A stretch of DNA of 64,000 nucleotides, taken from NCBI GenBank assembly GCA_039621445.1, contig CP154956.1:93002648-93066647 (forward strand), read 5' to 3'. Below, piece after piece: positions 10,991 to 21,477 of the stretch (the stretch's first letter is position 1; every line of letters starts with the position of its first letter). Under the pieces are notes generated by a model. The model was not told where the DNA came from, made no database searches, and worked only from the letters and a program-made list of their open reading frames with translations. A program made the translations under genes and the position numbers. This DNA is from Euglena gracilis (taxonomy: Eukaryota > Euglenida > Euglenophyceae > Euglenales).

Positions 10991-12194
10991 TGTTTTTCTG
11001 CTTGGTCCCAGCAAGCCAAAAGGTATGGAGGATCTGCATAGACATTGAAAAAATATCCAAGGAAAAGTTGCTGTCTCTTTCTCCCTGCAGATGCGCTTTT
11101 GCACAAAATGCCTTTGTCTCTCATCTTCGTGGTCGTCTGTGTCTTGTTCATCTCCTTCGAGGCATGGGAGGCTGTCGTTTGTTTCGCCGTCACCCCCTGT
11201 CGGTTTGAAAGGGTGGTCATTTGTGGGGTAAGGTGGACAGGGTGTCTGCAGTTTCCTTCCCCAATGCCTCGAAAGGCTTTTCCTGCACAGTTCAAAGAAT
11301 CCTGTGTTCAACACCCTCCCTTCCCCGAATAATGATAACAGTGTAACACAATTTATGAAAGTTCCTTATGGTTTCCCCCTGTGCTTGCTTGGTTGGATTT
11401 GCTCTTGATTGGACAGGAGACAGTTGGTCAAACTCCGACCCCCCCAAAGACCTGAAAAATACCCCTCCAAACATAATACCGACAAAATTCACCTAAATTG
11501 ACCATTTGCATTGGGGACATGCCTGCCACCCACCTTACATCCTCCCCTCTTGGTCCCCTGAAAAAGGCGGGGTTTTGGCAATTTTTCACCTCCGAAAATC
11601 ATCTTCCCCAGATACCAACAGGTCTTCGAGTATGCCAATTTTCCAAAGGGGGACATGGAGGAAGGCGCCGAAGAAAAACTCTGACCTAAAAATTGGCACC
11701 CCCCGGAAATATGGGAAGGCCTGGTGGGCGGGGGGGGGGGGGCTGGCCCCCCTACCACCAGGATGGGGGTGGGGGGGTCGACCCCCCCCATCGCCCACGA
11801 TGTTGCAGGGATTCTCGTACGGCCCTGCCCCCATTGGCGCGCGTGGGGCTGCTTTTTGCCTTTTTTTTTTAAAGAAGACAGCAGCAATGGGTGGCTTGGG
11901 GGGCCTGTGTCCCCCCCGTAACCCCCCACTGAACCTTCCCCTTCTTGAAGATATTCGTTCTTTGACGTTTCCCCACTGCAAAATGGTCCTAAAATATGAA
12001 ATTTTGCTTTGCACGGGAGGGATTTGACGAATGGTGTGCAAAAAAAATGAAGGTTGAAGCTTTTTGGGGTCTCTGGGGGTTTTGGGTGTCCTTGGAAAAC
12101 CACCGTTTCCAAAAAAAATGTGAATTTTTTTTGAATATTTTGGGGGGGTTTTAACTTTTTTCATGTTTAATTAAGTGTTTAAGGTTCTATTTCA

Positions 12195-12285
12195 AGGACT
12201 GTCCAGCATGGAATGGGTCCAAAAACCTTTTTTTCCGCTTTTTTGGATGGGCAATGTTCTGCCGATGCCAGAAAGCTTTTTCTCT
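12195..12285 (+). repeat. Partial GGATGGGCGATGG-family element
   Basis: It has GGAATGGGTCC, TTTTTTGGATGGGCAATG and GATGCCAGAAAG in family order; both ends are missing. Confidence 0.4.
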
Positions 12286-12751
12286 TTTGGTGTTGGTCAG
12301 AAGTGCCAAGGTTTTGTTCATCAGAGAAAATGCGTTAACGTTTGGTTTGAGGCATATTGGCAGAGTTTCAAGTTTTCAGGTGTTACGGTTTTTTTGGGGT
12401 TTTTTTTTACGGTTTTCAAAGGCTCCTACAGGAATAATGACTGCCACCAACCCCCAAGTTGTTCGAGGGAGGGGAGGCCGGTGAGATGCGAGGGGCCTCC
12501 CATGTGCATTTATATTGTTTGGGGAGACAGGGGCCAAAAATTTTGAAACAAGCAAAATTCATTCATCATGTGGTTTGAGTCATTGCCAATCAACTAACAT
12601 ATCATGTATTTACATGGTTCTTGGTGTATCTAGCCAGTTGCCTTATCAAGTTGGCTTTTTGGGTGTACCATATTGTGTGATCTCTTATTTCACATGACTC
12701 ACATTTGGATGTAAATTATTGTCGTCCAAGGGGTGATATCCCCCTCTTGTC

Positions 12752-12832
12752 CTCAACATGGCTGGTCCGCTACACACACCCCGTGTCGACCACACTTTCC
12801 TCGAACATTGGCGTGTCAAGGACAGGGGGGGA
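12752..12832. repeat. TGTCAACGACA-family short repeat abutting an ORF
   Basis: ACACACCCCGTGTCGACCAC, ACTTTCCTCGAACATTGG and CGTGTCAAGGACAGGGGG form the family 3' half. It ends exactly where the ORF at 12833 begins. Confidence 0.6.
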
Positions 12833-13096
12833 ATGTCGTGCAAACAGATATCATTTGGGGTGCCGCCCAAGGGGCGAACAATTGCATTTTGTAGGCAAAT
12901 TCCAAGACATCTGCACGACATGGCCTGGCAGAGACCCCTGGGAGGAGGTAAAATTTTCTCAAGTGACGCTCAACATGAACATGAACAACAGGAACAACAT
13001 GACACCACACGTGGAGGTGCAACCTGTGTTGACGTCGTAGAGATCATTGAATCAACCATTTCCCTGGCCAATAATGAGAAGGGCAACCCTGTGTGA
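12833..13096 (+). CDS. 88-residue ORF of unknown function
   Basis: This ORF runs from ATG to TGA and reads MSCKQISFGVPPKGRTIAF, then CRQIPRHLHDMAWQRPLGGG, then a His/Gln-rich stretch (DAQHEHEQQEQHD), ending VVEIIESTISLANNEKGNPV. The composition is protein-like and unlike the flanks. It is either a small intronless gene or a terminal exon; the AG sites at 12824-12825 and 12846-12847 would permit splicing into it. GGAG/GTAAAA at 12944-12953 could be a donor that shortens it. No domain or signal peptide is evident. Confidence 0.5.
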   Translation: MSCKQISFGVPPKGRTIAFCRQIPRHLHDMAWQRPLGGGKIFSSDAQHEHEQQEQHDTTRGGATCVDVVEIIESTISLANNEKGNPV

Positions 13097-13164
13097 TAAG
13101 GGTAATATACCGCTCCCTCTCTGGCTGAACGAGGGCTTGCTGTCGTTCAAGTTCAAGCAAAACC

Positions 13165-13262
13165 AGCCGCCTAGGTTTCTGGTAGTACTAATGAGTACGG
13201 CCAGAAACCCAGGCAGAACTGGTGTCAAAAAAATGCTAGGTCATACTAGACCAACTGCTAGC
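13165..13262. other. Two adjacent imperfect hairpins
   Basis: GCCTAGGTTTCTGG pairs with CCAGAAACCCAGGC across an 18-base loop containing TAGTACTAATGAGTAC. GCTAGGTCATAC / ACTAGACCAACTGCTAGC follows. Probably a small foldback element. Confidence 0.45.
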
Positions 13263-13534
13263 CTTTTTCCAGCTGGTGTCCTTTTTCCGTCCTCGTGATT
13301 GGACTTCGATGAACATGGAGAGCAATGCCAGGCAGGGAAGTGGGTCTGTTGCTGCCTGGACGTGCCTCTTGTTCATAAAAAAACAAAATGGTCACCAATC
13401 ATCTGTGATAAAGCACAAGGATGTAACTGAAAAAGATGTAAAACCGTTGGTGCTTACATGGAGTACGTGCTCCTCATCAAAGGCGTTTTGCTGCCCTGTC
13501 GTCGCCATGTGGCCGCCCCATTGGCCACCATCTG

Positions 13535-13745
13535 CCCCGAGGACTGGGTCATGGATGCAGATCCCAAAGTCGAAGCGGTCTTCCAATCAGCTCAAAGTGA
13601 CAATGTTTCAATGCCCCTGTCAAAAATGCATTTTGATGGTCTGGGTTCCATGGATCACTTTTCCCCTGAACTCGACTTGCTTTGCCAAAATACGACCATT
13701 TTTTCGGCCATTTTTCCTGTGGATTTCTCATTGTATGTGGGCAAG
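13535..13745 (+). repeat. Diverged GGATGGGCGATGG-family element
   Basis: Recognisable late blocks are CGACTTGCTTTGCCAAAATA, CGACCATTTTTTCGGCCATT, then CCTGTGGATTTCTCATTG. The 100-codon frame over it is therefore probably not a gene. Confidence 0.4.
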
Positions 13746-13947
13746 GGTTGCACGTGCTAAGATAAGGACTGCATGTGCTAGGATTTCTTTTTTGCAAGTT
13801 GCCTGATTTGCATTTTTGCATATTTTTGCCTTTCTGATTTTTTCCCGAACATTTTGCACATGAAAATCTCTTCACTTTCAGACAACTTGAAGTTTCACAC
13901 CTCAGTGGTCACCAATTTGACCATTTTGCAAGTTTGCACCATCCGGA

Positions 13948-14256
13948 GTGCGAAGTTGGGCAACATCCCCCCAGAACACGATCACCTGGGAATTTATGTT
14001 CAATAACTGTGTTCAGTGGTACAAGTGTCAGGGAGGTTCGGTGAAACCTTCATGGGATTCATCGGTAGACCCTGTTCCAAGATTTTCTTTTGGCCATTTG
14101 TGGCCAAATTGTGTTGTGCAGGGCATGTGCCGGAGTTTCAGTGTGCGCTCTGTTTGTTGCTGTGAAGAATATATTGTGAAAAATTTATCGCTTAACCAGC
14201 ATTGCATTTCAAAGACTTTGGAAGATGTGAAACATCACCCCCAGGCCGTCGTGTGA
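13948..14256 (+). CDS. Possible exon of unknown protein
   Basis: One frame runs 103 codons and reads EFMFNNCVQWYKCQGGSVK in its centre and EEYIVKNLSLNQHCISK near its end. Third positions are not strongly GC-biased. It lies upstream of the well-supported exons at 15.47-15.83 kb on the same strand and could belong to that gene. Confidence 0.3.
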   Translation: MRSWATSPQNTITWEFMFNNCVQWYKCQGGSVKPSWDSSVDPVPRFSFGHLWPNCVVQGMCRSFSVRSVCCCEEYIVKNLSLNQHCISKTLEDVKHHPQAVV

Positions 14257-14263
14257 CCAGGCT

Positions 14264-14600
14264 GTGTTTGCAGTCTTGATCCAAAACCGCCGGTTAGCAT
14301 CATCGGCGGTACATGGGCGGGATGTGCTCATCTGGGGGTCCATGTTGGCATGCCAGAAGGCCTTTTTTTTTCAATGGGCAGGGCTTGTTGCAAACGGAGA
14401 ATTGATCAGTGTGAAGTGGAATGTAGATGTATTGCGAAATGGCGGTCCGTTCGTCCCGGCTTTTGGTGCTGTTTGCGTTGGGTTGCAAATAGCTTCGCGA
14501 CGGACTTGGAAAAGGCGCATCAGGCCACCTCTTGTGCGTTGGACGGTCCATTTGCAACCAGAACTGCCCTACAGCTTGCTTTTCCCTGAGCGCGAGACAG
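14264..14600 (+). CDS. Possible exon, frame uncertain
   Basis: Two plus-strand frames are open here. One (to 14589) contains ANSFATDLEKAHQATSCALD and looks the more protein-like; another continues open to 14965. No homology is recognised. It may be an internal exon of the gene ending at 15828. Confidence 0.25.
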
Positions 14601-15006
14601 AATGGAGGTCAGCTTCTTTTTTTCATGCTCGGGGAACCAAAAGAAGCATTGGGAAAAAACGTGCAAAGATTGGGTCGATTTGGAATTCATTGGATTTTTC
14701 ATCGGATCGGAACGGAAGTTTTCTTTTTGACTCCTTTTTTGGGCACATCGTTTGGGCAAATGGGATCATGGTTGATTTTTCTCGAATAATTTTTTTGAGT
14801 TTTGTGAGAGATTCCCTCGAGTGGTCCGAGCCCCACGGGTATTTTTCCATTTCTGAGGGGAGGCTGATTTCTTTTTCAGGGGCGAAGCAATTTCCCCCTC
14901 GGAAAAGGGGGGGCATACAAACATTTAGGGGGGGATGCAAATTCCCCGAAGGAAGGAGAGTGTAAACCCCTTGGCAAGAGGAAAGAAGGAGCCGCAATGC
15001 TTATTT

Positions 15007-15292
15007 GGCAGCCCGAAACTACTGGGCCCCCCCCCGGGGGGGGCCCAGTAGTTAATCCGGGGGGTCAGAATAGTTTTTTTGTGTTAATGATGGAATAGGG
15101 TTAGGTGCGCGACTTAGGCTTAGGGTTAGGCCTAATTTATAGACGGGTGTTCGGTGTACAAGTTAGGCCTAACCCTAAGCCTAAGTCGCGCACCTAACCC
15201 TATTCCATCACTAACGCAAAAAAACTATTCTGACCCCCCGGATTAACTACTGGGCCCCCCCCCGGGGGGGGGGGCAGTAGTTTCGGGCTGCC
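15007..15292. mobile_element. Foldback MITE, GGCAGCC type, copy 1
   Basis: Perfect 18-bp TIRs (GGCAGCCCGAAACTACTG and its complement) close a 286-bp element. Each end contains its own hairpin of ACTACTGGGCCC with poly-C/poly-G. The core (GATGGAATAGGGTTAGGTGC on the left, complement on the right) is also an inverted repeat, so nearly the whole element is palindromic. It is flanked by 8-bp near-duplications GCTTATTT and GCTGATTT. The same core lies in the copy at 56.11 kb. No coding capacity. Confidence 0.85.
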
Positions 15293-15466
15293 GCTGATTT
15301 CTTCGCGCACACCAGACAGGTGTGGGTTTCGGCGTGAAGTGTCAAATTCTTAATTCCTAATTTTGGGGGTCCCGTACCGGGGTGGATGGGGGGACCTCCC
15401 CCCGGGGGGGGGGGGGTCTCAAAACAAGCCTGGGTGGGTTGCTGTATCTGTTTTCCCCCACCGCAG

Positions 15467-15545
15467 GCTTTCGAACTGCACAGTGCATTCCCGCTGTCCG
15501 AAATCCCTCTGCGAGCGCCGGCTGCCAACGATTGAATGGGCCGAG
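15467..15545 (+). CDS. Penultimate exon of an unknown gene
   Basis: The acceptor is a pyrimidine-rich TTTTCCCCCACCGCAG followed by G. The exon reads LSNCTVHSRCPKSLCERRLP then TIEWAE and ends in phase 0 before GTGGAG. Joined to the exon at 15610, the frame continues without a shift. Cysteines in the first half may form a small metal or disulfide motif, but no family is recognised. Confidence 0.5.
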
Positions 15546-15609
15546 GTGGAGCAGGAAGACCATGCCACTTAAGTTGGCTGCTGTCCTCCCAGACCCTCCC
15601 AGTCATCAG

Positions 15610-15828
15610 TGCCTCACGTTCCTTAATTTAATAAACCCCGTTGGGTTTCTCGCAAACAAAATATTTCCGAGTGTGGAAAATCACGTGGATGGAAAACAGA
15701 AGTCGGTGGATTTGACAAGTGCAAAAATCTTCCAGTTCAACTGTGAATTTTCTGGACTTCGAGTCGAAATTCATACAATGTTTCACCAAACTCCCACGGA
15801 CAACATGATCCGCGTAAATCAGTACTGA
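15610..15828 (+). CDS. Terminal exon of the same unknown gene
   Basis: It begins after CTCCCAGTCATCAG and reads CLTFLNLINPVGFLANKIFP, then SVENHVDGKQKSVDLTSAKI, ending PTDNMIRVNQY and TGA. The 64-base intron 15546-15609 is phase 0 on both sides and pyrimidine-rich before the AG. The stop codon overlaps AATAAA (15828-15833). The sequence looks like a folded, mixed alpha/beta tail, but no domain is recognised. Confidence 0.6.
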   Translation, partial: CLTFLNLINPVGFLANKIFPSVENHVDGKQKSVDLTSAKIFQFNCEFSGLRVEIHTMFHQTPTDNMIRVNQY

Positions 15829-15883
15829 ATAAAATATTTTATCTAAATTAAAATCTGCTCAGCTTTTTTCAGAAGCTGAGCAG
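15828..15883 (+). terminator. Probable 3' end signal: AATAAA plus hairpin
   Basis: AATAAA overlaps the stop codon. At 15855-15883 a perfect 11-bp stem (CTGCTCAGCTT / AAGCTGAGCAG) with a short loop follows. A stem-loop just after a stop codon may mark the transcript 3' end, or it may be chance. Confidence 0.35.
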
Positions 15884-15998
15884 TGAAACAAGATAAAGGC
15901 TTGGAAAAACATTTGAAGCAATGGATTTTTTTAAAAAAGCTCAACAAACCCTCTGGTGATGTTTGAAGTTTCCTCTTTCGCTTGCTTTTTGTTTGCAG

Positions 15999-16145
15999 AA
16001 TGCAGCCCAACCTTTTTTAAGGAAGTGCGCACCCCTGCGCAACCAGACACCCCGGCCCTGCTCACACAAAGCGCCGGCGAAGGCTGTGGCTGTGTCGTGT
16101 TGGAAATACAACACGGCGGCCTCCCCAACTGCAATGTGCCCGAGC
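15999..16145 (+). CDS. Exon of unknown protein (SAGEGCGCVVLEIQHGG)
   Basis: The acceptor is CTTGCTTTTTGTTTGCAG. The frame reads KEVRTPAQPDTPALLTQSAG, then EGCGCVVLEIQHGGLPNCN and VPEPAG, with G/C at most third positions. It stops at a poly-G run that is the edge of an inverted CTATGGGCAGG-family element. The exon may therefore border an intron created or invaded by that element. Confidence 0.5.
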
Positions 16146-16470
16146 CTGCGGGGGGGGGGGGGGCATTTCAGAACGTCCAGGGTATTCCTGGGAGGACTGG
16201 AACGGTTCGTCCCTCAGGGGAGGGGTCTTGTGCTATGGGGTGCCCTGGTACCTGTCCATGGCAGGCCGGGTTTGGTTTTTGGATCCTGGTGCCTGCCGAC
16301 CAACCCAATTTCCCATCGAAAGCGCCGGGGGTTCTATAAAAACTGCCCAACCCCATGGGGGGAGGGTCGAGAATGCCTTACCCCCTGCCTTCCCATAGCA
16401 CCCACCCCGGGGGCCCGTCGTATCGAGGCAGGTGGGGGGTGCTGCCTCCCCCCCCTCAGGGCTTCCCACC
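16146..16470 (-). mobile_element. CTATGGGCAGG-family element, inverted
   Basis: Reverse-complemented, it shows GGTGCTATGGGAAGGCAGGG, a GGCGCTTTCGATGGGAAATT block, GGCAGGCACC and ACCCCATAGC, in the block order of the 58.66 kb copy. Confidence 0.6.
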
Positions 16471-16489
16471 CGTCCCTGGGCGTGAGGGG

Positions 16490-16740
16490 GTGGGTGTTCT
16501 TCCGAGGCCTTGTCGGGGCCCCTTGCCGCCCAATCTCGGCGGGCCTGCCACCGTCGTCTCTCTGGAGCTCCTTCCTCCCCCCGTCCGGGGGGTTCGGCTC
16601 CGCTGCCGCCCCGGTTTGTAGCGCCAGCTCTCTGCCGGGCGGCGGGGCTGCATCGCGCTCGCCGCGTCCGTTTCCGCCGGGGGTGGGGGGCGGGGAAACC
16701 CCCAAACAAATCGGGCGGGCTCTGATTTGAACGCCCGCAG
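16490..16740 (+). CDS. GC-rich exon candidate, frame undecided
   Basis: About 70% GC with several open frames. One reads GPLPPNLGGPATVVSLELLP with high third-position GC and stops at 16621. Another reads through VGAPCRPISAGLPPSSLWS to 16730. It lies directly after the inverted mobile element that follows the exon at 15999, so it may be the next exon of that gene. Confidence 0.3.
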
Positions 16741-17209
16741 GCCCCGGGCAGGGACGGGGGGCCGGGGCCTTTTTTTGCTTTGCTTGATTTGACAAAAATT
16801 GTGTTTTTGAAACCCTTTCTTCTGTTTTCGCTTTTTTCACCGGTGCTTTTCTAGTTTCTTCTATAACTTTTCGACTAAATCTTATCATTTATTAGGGCAC
16901 TGCGCACAATTAAGGCACTGCGCACTTTTTAAGGGGGGGTTAAGAAAAATTCGCATTTCCAATTCCCATTGAGACTAACATTTTCATCATTTTTTTGGAT
17001 TAATTTTGCACAAATATTTGCTTTTTATGAAACAGATAATTCCCAAATTATGAGCCTGATGATTGTTTTTTGGCTTAAAATGCCGAAAGTCACAATTTTT
17101 GGACCATTTCTATGTATGACTGAGAGACATTTTTCTCTGAAGACAATTGTCTCCTGCTTCTTTTTTTAGCGTCCAGTTCTTGCTGTTCTTCAGGAGCGGG
17201 GATCTTTAA

Positions 17210-17420
17210 AATTGAAAACGCATTTCTTGACGTTTTGGGTGGATGGGCGATGGTCCAAGGATACCAGAACTCACTTTTTTTTTCCAGAAATGATCCGTTT
17301 TTGGCACAACAACGCCATTTTGGGGCATTTCTTCCGCGAACTTTTCATCGAATGTGGCGGGACAAGGGATATCCGTTGGCTTGAGGACCGCCCACCTGAG
17401 GACCCCCCGCCTTGCCGGAG
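17210..17420 (+). repeat. GGATGGGCGATGG-family element
   Basis: TTTTGGGTGGATGGGCGATG, GGTCCAAGGATACCAGAA and AATGTGGCGGGACAAGGG precede GAGGACCGCCC, in standard family order. Confidence 0.65.
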
Positions 17421-19240
17421 GCCACCGCCTGCAATGCCGCCGGGCACCCCTCATGCCCTCTGAGCCATCCCCCCTCCCTCACTCAAAAAAAGAGCCATCA
17501 TTTACAATTATCTGCAAGCACCGCATCACCCTCACAGTGGCCGCCTCAGCACACAAATATTTTGTTTTCCAACTGCCAGGGTAGCAGCCAGGGTTTGTGT
17601 CCCTCCACCTCTCCAGGGATAGATGGCAATCCCGTCAGTGTTGGTGGGGGGGTCCCGACCACCCCCCCCCAGATATTGGGAGGGAGTGTCCAGACCCCCA
17701 ACCCCCCCCCGGCAGGTTCCGAAAATGGGGGAAATTCCTTCCGGCACCTAGGTTGTTCCCGCACAGGGTTCACCCTCAGACATCAGTGCCCATCCAAAAT
17801 TGCATTTTTGTGGTTTCTTCCAGCGGGGCAAAAGCGTCCTTTCACATTTTTCCATTTTGAAATTTTGCGGTTTTTGCGGTTTTTTTTTGGCTTTTTTTGT
17901 TTTTTTCACCAGCGATTTCTACTGACTGTTAAAAGAACTCCTTATTTCGGTCAGATTTCCCATTGAGACCAAAATTATGTCAATTTTCTGCCTTCCATTT
18001 CTTGGTCAACAAATTGCGTGATTTCTCCTCGCCAGCAGAAACTGGCAGAGAAGGTATCCTGAAGGTTCGTGAAAGTGATCCTGAAGGTTTTTCAACTTGC
18101 GTTTTGTTTGCATTTACTTGGATTTATTTGCATTTTTTTGCATTTTTTGCGCTTTTTTTTGTGTCACATTTTCTGAGGGTCCATGTTGCGTTCACAGCAA
18201 CAACAAATCAGGTCTTTAAAATTTTAACTTTACTTTCAGCCCTTGAGAAAGGAATTGAAAGTTTGCAAAGGAGATGCCACAAAAAGTGATGGCTAAGAAA
18301 AAAGGCCAACTGTGACAGTGTTTTGCTAAGTCACTGTCAAGGATGATGTGCAATTTGTGGTTTCCACTGCCACGGATGAATGCTGTGCATTTCCATCCAA
18401 CTGGAACAGTTGTCATTCTGCCGCTGCCTTGTGCAATACAATTCTAATTTCACACTGGTGTTGCATTTTTCGGTGAATGATTATTTAGTTCCACCACCGT
18501 ATTATATATTATGCATGCTTTGCACTAGTTTCGCATTTTTTCAGGGGTGTGATTATTTAATTCCAGTTTTGTGATTTAATATTTTAGTTTCAGTATTGCA
18601 CAATACACAAAAAATCTGATGTGATGCCGTTCCTCGCACCCTGTCACAAGATTTCTATCTTTGTTAAACTGGTCCCATACCACCTCTCCATTTTGGATTT
18701 CTGTCTTTTTCCTGTGAAGAACCAGGGGGTCTGTCGTAGACATAAACCTTTCAGCAGTTTGTTTGGGGATATATAATTTGTGCAATGACGCTGGTTTAGC
18801 ATAGTTGATTATTAGTATTATGTAATATGAAGTAAATTGTATTTTTGCGTCATTTTATATGATTCTATATAATTCTATGATTATATGATGTTGTGCCGTG
18901 TTTTTTTTACTGCAGGGGGCAATGGGACTGCGAGAAAGCTTAAATGGGAGGTCGACCGCCACGGTCAGTCTTTTTTTGGCCCTCTCCATCAACTTCCAAC
19001 GGTGTGAAGTGGGGTTCACCCCCCCCCACTAGAGGCTGCCATTCAGTCACACTCCCCCACTCCCCACTTCCCCCCACCGGACGGTCTCTGTGCTCCCTCG
19101 TCATAGCCCCCTCCCCCCCTTCTCCACTGCCACCACAGCTAACCAGACTGCACAAGGGGCAAAACAACCTGCATAAGTTGTGGTGTTAGTTGTTCTATTT
19201 GGATTTATCTGGATTTTCTTGATTTTGAGTCTCATCCTCC
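17421..19240. other. No gene recognised
   Basis: 17.59-17.76 kb holds facing poly-G and poly-C runs. 17.8-18.2 kb is T-rich with TTTGCATTTT phrases. 18.3-18.9 kb is AT-rich. Ser/Pro-rich translation at 18.94-19.19 kb is low complexity. None is called as a gene. Confidence 0.35.
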
Positions 19241-19259
19241 CTGTTGTTTCAATTGGTCT

Positions 19260-19440
19260 ACGTTGGTCTGTAATAATAATAAATTCAAATATATTATTTT
19301 AATCTATTTTATTATTTATTTATTGTTATTTATTTCACGTTTAATTAATGTATAATTTAAGAATTATTTCACAAATTTAATGCGTATGAATAGATGATAT
19401 TTAAAACATAATAATTACAATTATTATATTTGCGTCCCGA
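19260..19440. repeat. AT-rich island
   Basis: TTATTTATT and AATAATAAT units give more than 85% A+T over about 170 bases, in strong contrast with the flanks. A similar island lies at 38.93-39.12 kb, upstream of an exon. Confidence 0.6.
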
Positions 19441-20378
19441 AGATGGACCAAGCCGCAAGGGGGGGGGATTTGGTGGTCACAAGCATCCGGATGGTGCTGT
19501 GTGGGGGGGAGGCTGTCAAGGAGCAAAAAAAAAAACACTCTCACAGTATGAACGGAGTGATCATCTAAAAAAAAAGACTTAGATATAAAAAGAATACAAA
19601 ACAATGATCAGATGATGCATGTGCGGGCTACGCAGACCCTCCCTTGGAGGGCCGAGGGCAAGAGGGCGAGAGGATCCCGGGCCATGCCGCTGGCTTGAGG
19701 CACCCCCAGGGAAGCTTTTCTGGCATTGAGACAGTCCGACCAGCTGGCCAGCCATGCAACATGTTTGGCCGCCGTGGAAATTCATCCGTCCCGGGGTGGA
19801 TCTCATAAATATGAAATCTCAGAATTGTGAGATCGTATGCACAATTTTGTCGATTGTAAGCAATCTTTTGCTTCCTGTGAGGTTTAGTTGCCCCCCCTTT
19901 GCCAACGACCACCCCCTAAATACCAAGCACCCCTTGGCCGGGAGTTGTAGGCGACCTGGGGAAAATAGGGGTTTTTTTGGCACCTAGTTGTAGGTGCCAG
20001 TCACGGGTAGGTCAGGGGTTGTCAGTGGGCAGAGGGGGGTAGAATGAATATTAAATGAAGGTGCAATTTGATGCTTTTTTCCACACGATTATTAGTATTC
20101 GGATGCATCATATGTGGCCATACATACATATGCCATCTATGCATCCATCCATTCATCCATCCTTCCATACCTACCCTTTTGACCCTCTAGTTCCGCGGAG
20201 AACCCTCCACGGCGGGACCTGCACCATTTGCCGATGTTGAAACCCAGGGAACAGGCCCAATTTTGGTGTCTTTCAGCCTGTACACCATTATAAACACAGT
20301 TCAAAACCCAATTTTGAACTCCGGGAGACTTGTCTTTTCCCAAAACAGTGCCGAAACCCTCATTGTGAGTCTCTGTTT

Positions 20379-20582
20379 TTGAAGCCCTACGTGTCGAGTG
20401 TGTTCCCCAGACAGTGTCACACAGGTGAAATTTGCATTTTTCCATTGCTTCTTCAGGCTCTGGGGAATGTGCCTGAAGGGTTGAGACGTCCAGAGGGTGG
20501 ACTCTACACCCACGTTGTGAAAAAGCTGAAAAGAACGGCGTGCCAGAGGGTTGTGATCCCTGGGAGCTTGATGCAGGAGTAG
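20379..20582 (+). CDS. Probable terminal exon of an unknown gene
   Basis: The best part begins after TTGCTTCTTCAG at 20457 and reads ALGNVPEGLRRPEGGLYTHV, then VKKLKRTACQRVVIPGSLMQ, ending in E and TAG. The frame is also open upstream to 20379 (KPYVSSVFPRQCHTG). An overlapping minus-strand frame of 154 codons (20137-20601) is also open, so strand is not certain. Confidence 0.4.
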   Translation: MKPYVSSVFPRQCHTGEICIFPLLLQALGNVPEGLRRPEGGLYTHVVKKLKRTACQRVVIPGSLMQE

Positions 20583-21237
20583 CATCACAGTGGGGAACCA
20601 CTTAGGTGGAGGGGATTGAGGGAAAGCCCAGGGTCTTGTCCCAACGTCTGGTGAGCGACTCCAGCCCCCACACTTCTGGGCGCAGAAGGCAATGGTTATG
20701 GACATTGCGCACACGCACAATGATTATCCACTGCGCACACGCACAATGTAAAAACATTACGCATGTGCTCAATTGGCATAACCGAAGTCCTTGAATTGTG
20801 AGCTGTATCCAGGGATCCTCCCATTTCCTGAAAAGGAAATACACGGAAATTCACGGACGATCACGGAAATGGGCTGGGGGCTATTTTCATGGAAAACGCG
20901 GAACTTCACGGAAATTCACGGATGAGGCGGAGGGTTCAGAAAAATTCTTCGTGTCTGTTTGCATGTGCTCTTGCTTGTGTTTCACAAATTTTGATCGATG
21001 GTGTTCACGTGCTTTATTTTTCCGAACAGAAAGTGCCTTCCATTTCGGAACTCCCAGGTGGGTGGCTTTTCTGTTTTTTTCTTGAAATTTGGTCTTTTAT
21101 CTTCCATTTAGGCTGCATTCACAAAGGTCAATGGCTGTATGGGTCCCTGAGTGGTTTCTGGCAACACGTTTTGAGGGCAACCAAAAAAAAATGTTAAGGA
21201 AAAGGTTTTCTTTGTGTTTCTCCACTTTTATCAACAG

Positions 21238-21287
21238 ATTTGGATAGGAGCTGATGAGTGGACTGATTACTCTGAGCATTCAAACAG
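21238..21287 (+). pseudogene. hAT transposase exon remnant
   Basis: The exon sits between TCAACAG and GTATTT and reads IWIGADEWTDYSEHSN. It aligns with VWVATDEWADIQGHKQ in the 43.45 kb element. The conserved D-E/G-W block matches the region of hAT/DUF659-type transposases that carries an early catalytic Asp. Little of the rest of the protein survives; VYVVASIQLDC at 21347-21380 may be the next piece. Confidence 0.5.
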
Positions 21288-21477
21288 GTATTTTTTTTGT
21301 TGGAAACCCCCTGCTTACGATCATAAGCATTTTACTGTGGGTGCAGGTCTACGTTGTGGCATCCATTCAGTTGGATTGCAGGCCAGGTGGGTGCCATGGC
21401 CAAGTTTTGAACAACACTGGCAAGGTGCATTTTGTTTTCCTTCTGCATGTCGCATCGCCAGGCAATATCCAGAACTG

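Noticed and set aside
11489-12164. Three long overlapping open frames (207, 192 and 173 codons) on both strands
   Set aside because: The region is low in stop codons because of poly-C/poly-G and Lys/Pro-rich composition. No frame has consistent third-position bias or a recognisable motif, and they exclude one another.
16490-16740. GC-rich block as ribosomal RNA
   Set aside because: No conserved rRNA segments could be recognised, and it reads better as coding or low-complexity GC-rich sequence.
20425-20456. Possible 32-base intron (CACACAG/GTGAAA ... CTTCTTCAG)
   Set aside because: Removing it shifts the frame into a stop within a few codons, while the unspliced frame stays open to a protein-like C-terminus.
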